Shown in pieces: positions 5,770 through 6,917 of a stretch of DNA of 6,917 nucleotides. The DNA comes from Paracoccaceae bacterium. GTDB lineage: Bacteria > Pseudomonadota > Alphaproteobacteria > Rhodobacterales > Rhodobacteraceae. The number at the start of each line of letters is the position of its first letter. Positions within the stretch are counted from its first letter, which is position 1. The translations under genes were made by a program, and so were the position numbers. The stretch is from contig PXDM01000246.1 of the NCBI GenBank assembly GCA_003565055.1, forward strand, positions 1-6,917. The letters run 5' to 3'. Below the pieces are notes generated by a model. That model was given only the letters and a program-made list of their open reading frames with translations. It ran no database searches and was not told the DNA's origin.

Positions 5770-6177
5770 TACGCCCACTTCCGGCCCCGGACAGATCAGC
5801 GGGCGGTCGGAGCGTTGCACCTCATAGAGTTCGGTGCCCTCCCCCTCGCCCATGAAGCGCGCATTCAGGCCCGTCTCGCCCTGCCAAAAGATCCAGCAAT
5901 GCTCGTCCCCCGGACGGTCATCATAGATGAAACAGATCTGTTCATCGCGCGCGAACCAATGGCCTTCGCGGCATTCCTCGCCCATGAAGGCCCAGGTTGT
6001 GCGCCGTCCGGGGCGGAATTCCTCGATGCCATAGGGCATGCCCTCGAAGCCGAAAGTCAGCGTGCGACCTGTGACATAGGCATCGAATTCCTCGGCACTC
6101 ATGGGGGTCTGCGCGGCGAGCCCGCTCCCCATGAGCGCGACTGCGCCGACTGCCCATAAAGATCGCCAAGCTGTCAT
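5767..6177 (-). CDS. Small secreted four-cysteine protein of unknown function
   Basis: I do not recognise a named family. The 136-residue product starts MTAWRSLWAVGAVALMGSGLAAQ, a standard signal peptide (one Arg, then a hydrophobic stretch, then a small-residue cleavage region near residue 22). Periplasmic or secreted location is therefore likely. The mature part, about 114 residues, is acidic and aromatic-rich and has four cysteines (69, 82, 94, 129), which could form two disulfides. Notable patterns are GMPYGIEEFRPGRRTTWAF (46-64), GEECREGHWF (66-75), QICFIYDD (80-87), and HCWIFWQGETGL (93-104). My impression is of a family found in Rhodobacterales; this is recall, not a search. The ATG at 6177 is preferred over one at 6240 because it gives the signal peptide, has AGGGGAG upstream, and overlaps the preceding AlkB-like gene by ATGA (6177-6174). 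The overlap suggests shared translation and perhaps function. Confidence 0.8.
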   Translation of the reverse strand: MTAWRSLWAVGAVALMGSGLAAQTPMSAEEFDAYVTGRTLTFGFEGMPYGIEEFRPGRRTTWAFMGEECREGHWFARDEQICFIYDDRPGDEHCWIFWQGETGLNARFMGEGEGTELYEVQRSDRPLICPGPEVGV

Positions 6178-6917
6178 CCGGGGCTCCCCTCTGTCTGTGC
6201 CAGAACGCGCGCCACGCGCTTGTCCATCATGCGAAACCACAGGCGCGGCACAAGGGCGATCACGCCCATGGCCGGTAAACTATACGGCAGAACGGGCATC
6301 TCAGGCGTCAGCCGCAGCGCCGGATAAACCCGCCCCGGATGCGCATGATGGTCGGAATGGCGCGTCACATTCACGGCCATCAGCGAAGTGAACCAATGCG
6401 GGCTGTTCCAGCTATGCTGCGGACCCTGCGGCTCGTAGCGGCCATCGGGAAGCTGCCGCCGCGCAAGCCCGTAATGCTGCAGGTAATCGACCATCGCATG
6501 TTGAAATTGCGCATAGGCCCCAAAAGCCGCAAGGGCGGCGACGCCTGCCCAGCCGAAGCCCAGCCAGGCGGCGGCAAGGAAGCCCAGCGCGCCGAGCGTG
6601 TAGCTCACGAACGGGGTCATGCGGCCAGAGCGCGCGGCGCGGTCGCGCTCGATTCGGTAGCTCTCCGTCAGGTTCAGCATCAGGCTGCGCGGCAGGTAGC
6701 GATAGAAGCTCATGCCCAGCGGCGGGAAATTCGGGTCCTTTGGCGTGGCGACATGGGCATGGTGCAAGAGCCGGTGCGAGGTGGTGACATGGCCGTAGAG
6801 CATCGAGATAAAGACCCATTTGCCCAGCCCGAAGAGCCACCGATCACTGCGATGGATCAGCTCATGGGCATTGGCGATGCTGACCTGGCCGAAATAGAGC
6901 CCGAAGGCGAAGAACAC
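6174..6917 (-). CDS. AlkB-family membrane alkane hydroxylase, N-terminus cut off
   Basis: The 247 visible residues are the C-terminal part of an integral-membrane di-iron hydroxylase of the AlkB (alkane 1-monooxygenase) group. The histidine motifs occur in order: HELIH (18-22), HRLLHHAHVATPKDP (48-62, with H48, H52, H53 and H55), LQHYGL (146-151) and RHSDHHAHP (186-194), all characteristic of AlkB rather than of general acyl desaturases. Hydrophobic stretches at about 1-16, 33-45, 106-138 and 208-226 are probable membrane segments. The family hydroxylates terminal methyl groups of alkanes using O2 and electrons from rubredoxin and rubredoxin reductase; neither partner is in view and the substrate is unknown. 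The reading frame is open to the window edge and HELIH usually lies near residue 140, so about 120 N-terminal residues are missing. The GTG at the edge is not a believable start. The gene ends in an ATGA overlap with the secreted Cys protein. Confidence 0.88.
   Translation of the reverse strand: MFFAFGLYFGQVSIANAHELIHRSDRWLFGLGKWVFISMLYGHVTTSHRLLHHAHVATPKDPNFPPLGMSFYRYLPRSLMLNLTESYRIERDRAARSGRMTPFVSYTLGALGFLAAAWLGFGWAGVAALAAFGAYAQFQHAMVDYLQHYGLARRQLPDGRYEPQGPQHSWNSPHWFTSLMAVNVTRHSDHHAHPGRVYPALRLTPEMPVLPYSLPAMGVIALVPRLWFRMMDKRVARVLAQTEGSPG

Noticed and set aside
6178..6240. Upstream ATG for the small secreted protein, adding 21 residues
   Set aside because: It would bury the signal peptide behind a charged, Arg/Asp-rich stretch and overlap deeply with the AlkB-like gene.

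Overview
This 6.9 kb window looks like chromosomal DNA from an alphaproteobacterium, most likely Rhodobacterales/Paracoccaceae (Rhodobacter/Paracoccus-like). The evidence is the high GC content, with the third-position GC bias that makes long antisense shadow frames, and the character of the encoded proteins (DnaK, HemF, PanC, PanB, an HSD10-type dehydrogenase, an AlkB-type membrane hydroxylase). This taxonomic call is by eye, not by database search. Coding density is high. No transposase, integrase, tRNA, rRNA, CRISPR array or phage gene is visible.

Left part (1-1580): the first 49 codons of dnaK run leftward out of the window. A 253-bp divergent intergenic region follows. It holds a well-formed dnaK promoter (TTGCAG, 17 bp, TATATA) and a perfect 15-bp palindrome. 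Rightward from 403 is a 373-residue protein that I read as a bacterial homologue of archaeo-eukaryotic release factor eRF1 (the 'baeRF' class). It has a GGQ-like glycine loop ending in GEGQ and an eRF1-like C-terminal end. A strong intrinsic terminator closes it.

Middle part (1587-3076): a leftward SDR enzyme closely resembling HSD17B10-type 3-hydroxyacyl-CoA dehydrogenase is divergent from a rightward HD-domain nucleotide phosphohydrolase (YfbR-like). A near-perfect 17-bp palindrome lies between them.

Right part (3137-5756): hemF (oxygen-dependent coproporphyrinogen III oxidase), panC and panB all run rightward. panC and panB overlap by ATGA and carry out two steps of pantothenate synthesis: PanB makes ketopantoate from 2-oxoisovalerate, and PanC joins pantoate to beta-alanine. 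hemF lies 47 bp upstream of panC with no terminator visible, so co-transcription is possible although the pathways differ. A 20-bp near-palindrome precedes hemF.

Far right (5767-6917): two leftward genes converge on panB. An AlkB-family membrane di-iron hydroxylase, cut by the window edge, overlaps by ATGA a small, apparently secreted, four-cysteine protein of unknown function.

Most of the window is housekeeping. The items most worth a second look are the GGQ-like release-factor homologue next to dnaK, the secreted Cys protein coupled to the AlkB-type hydroxylase, and the three intergenic palindromes.
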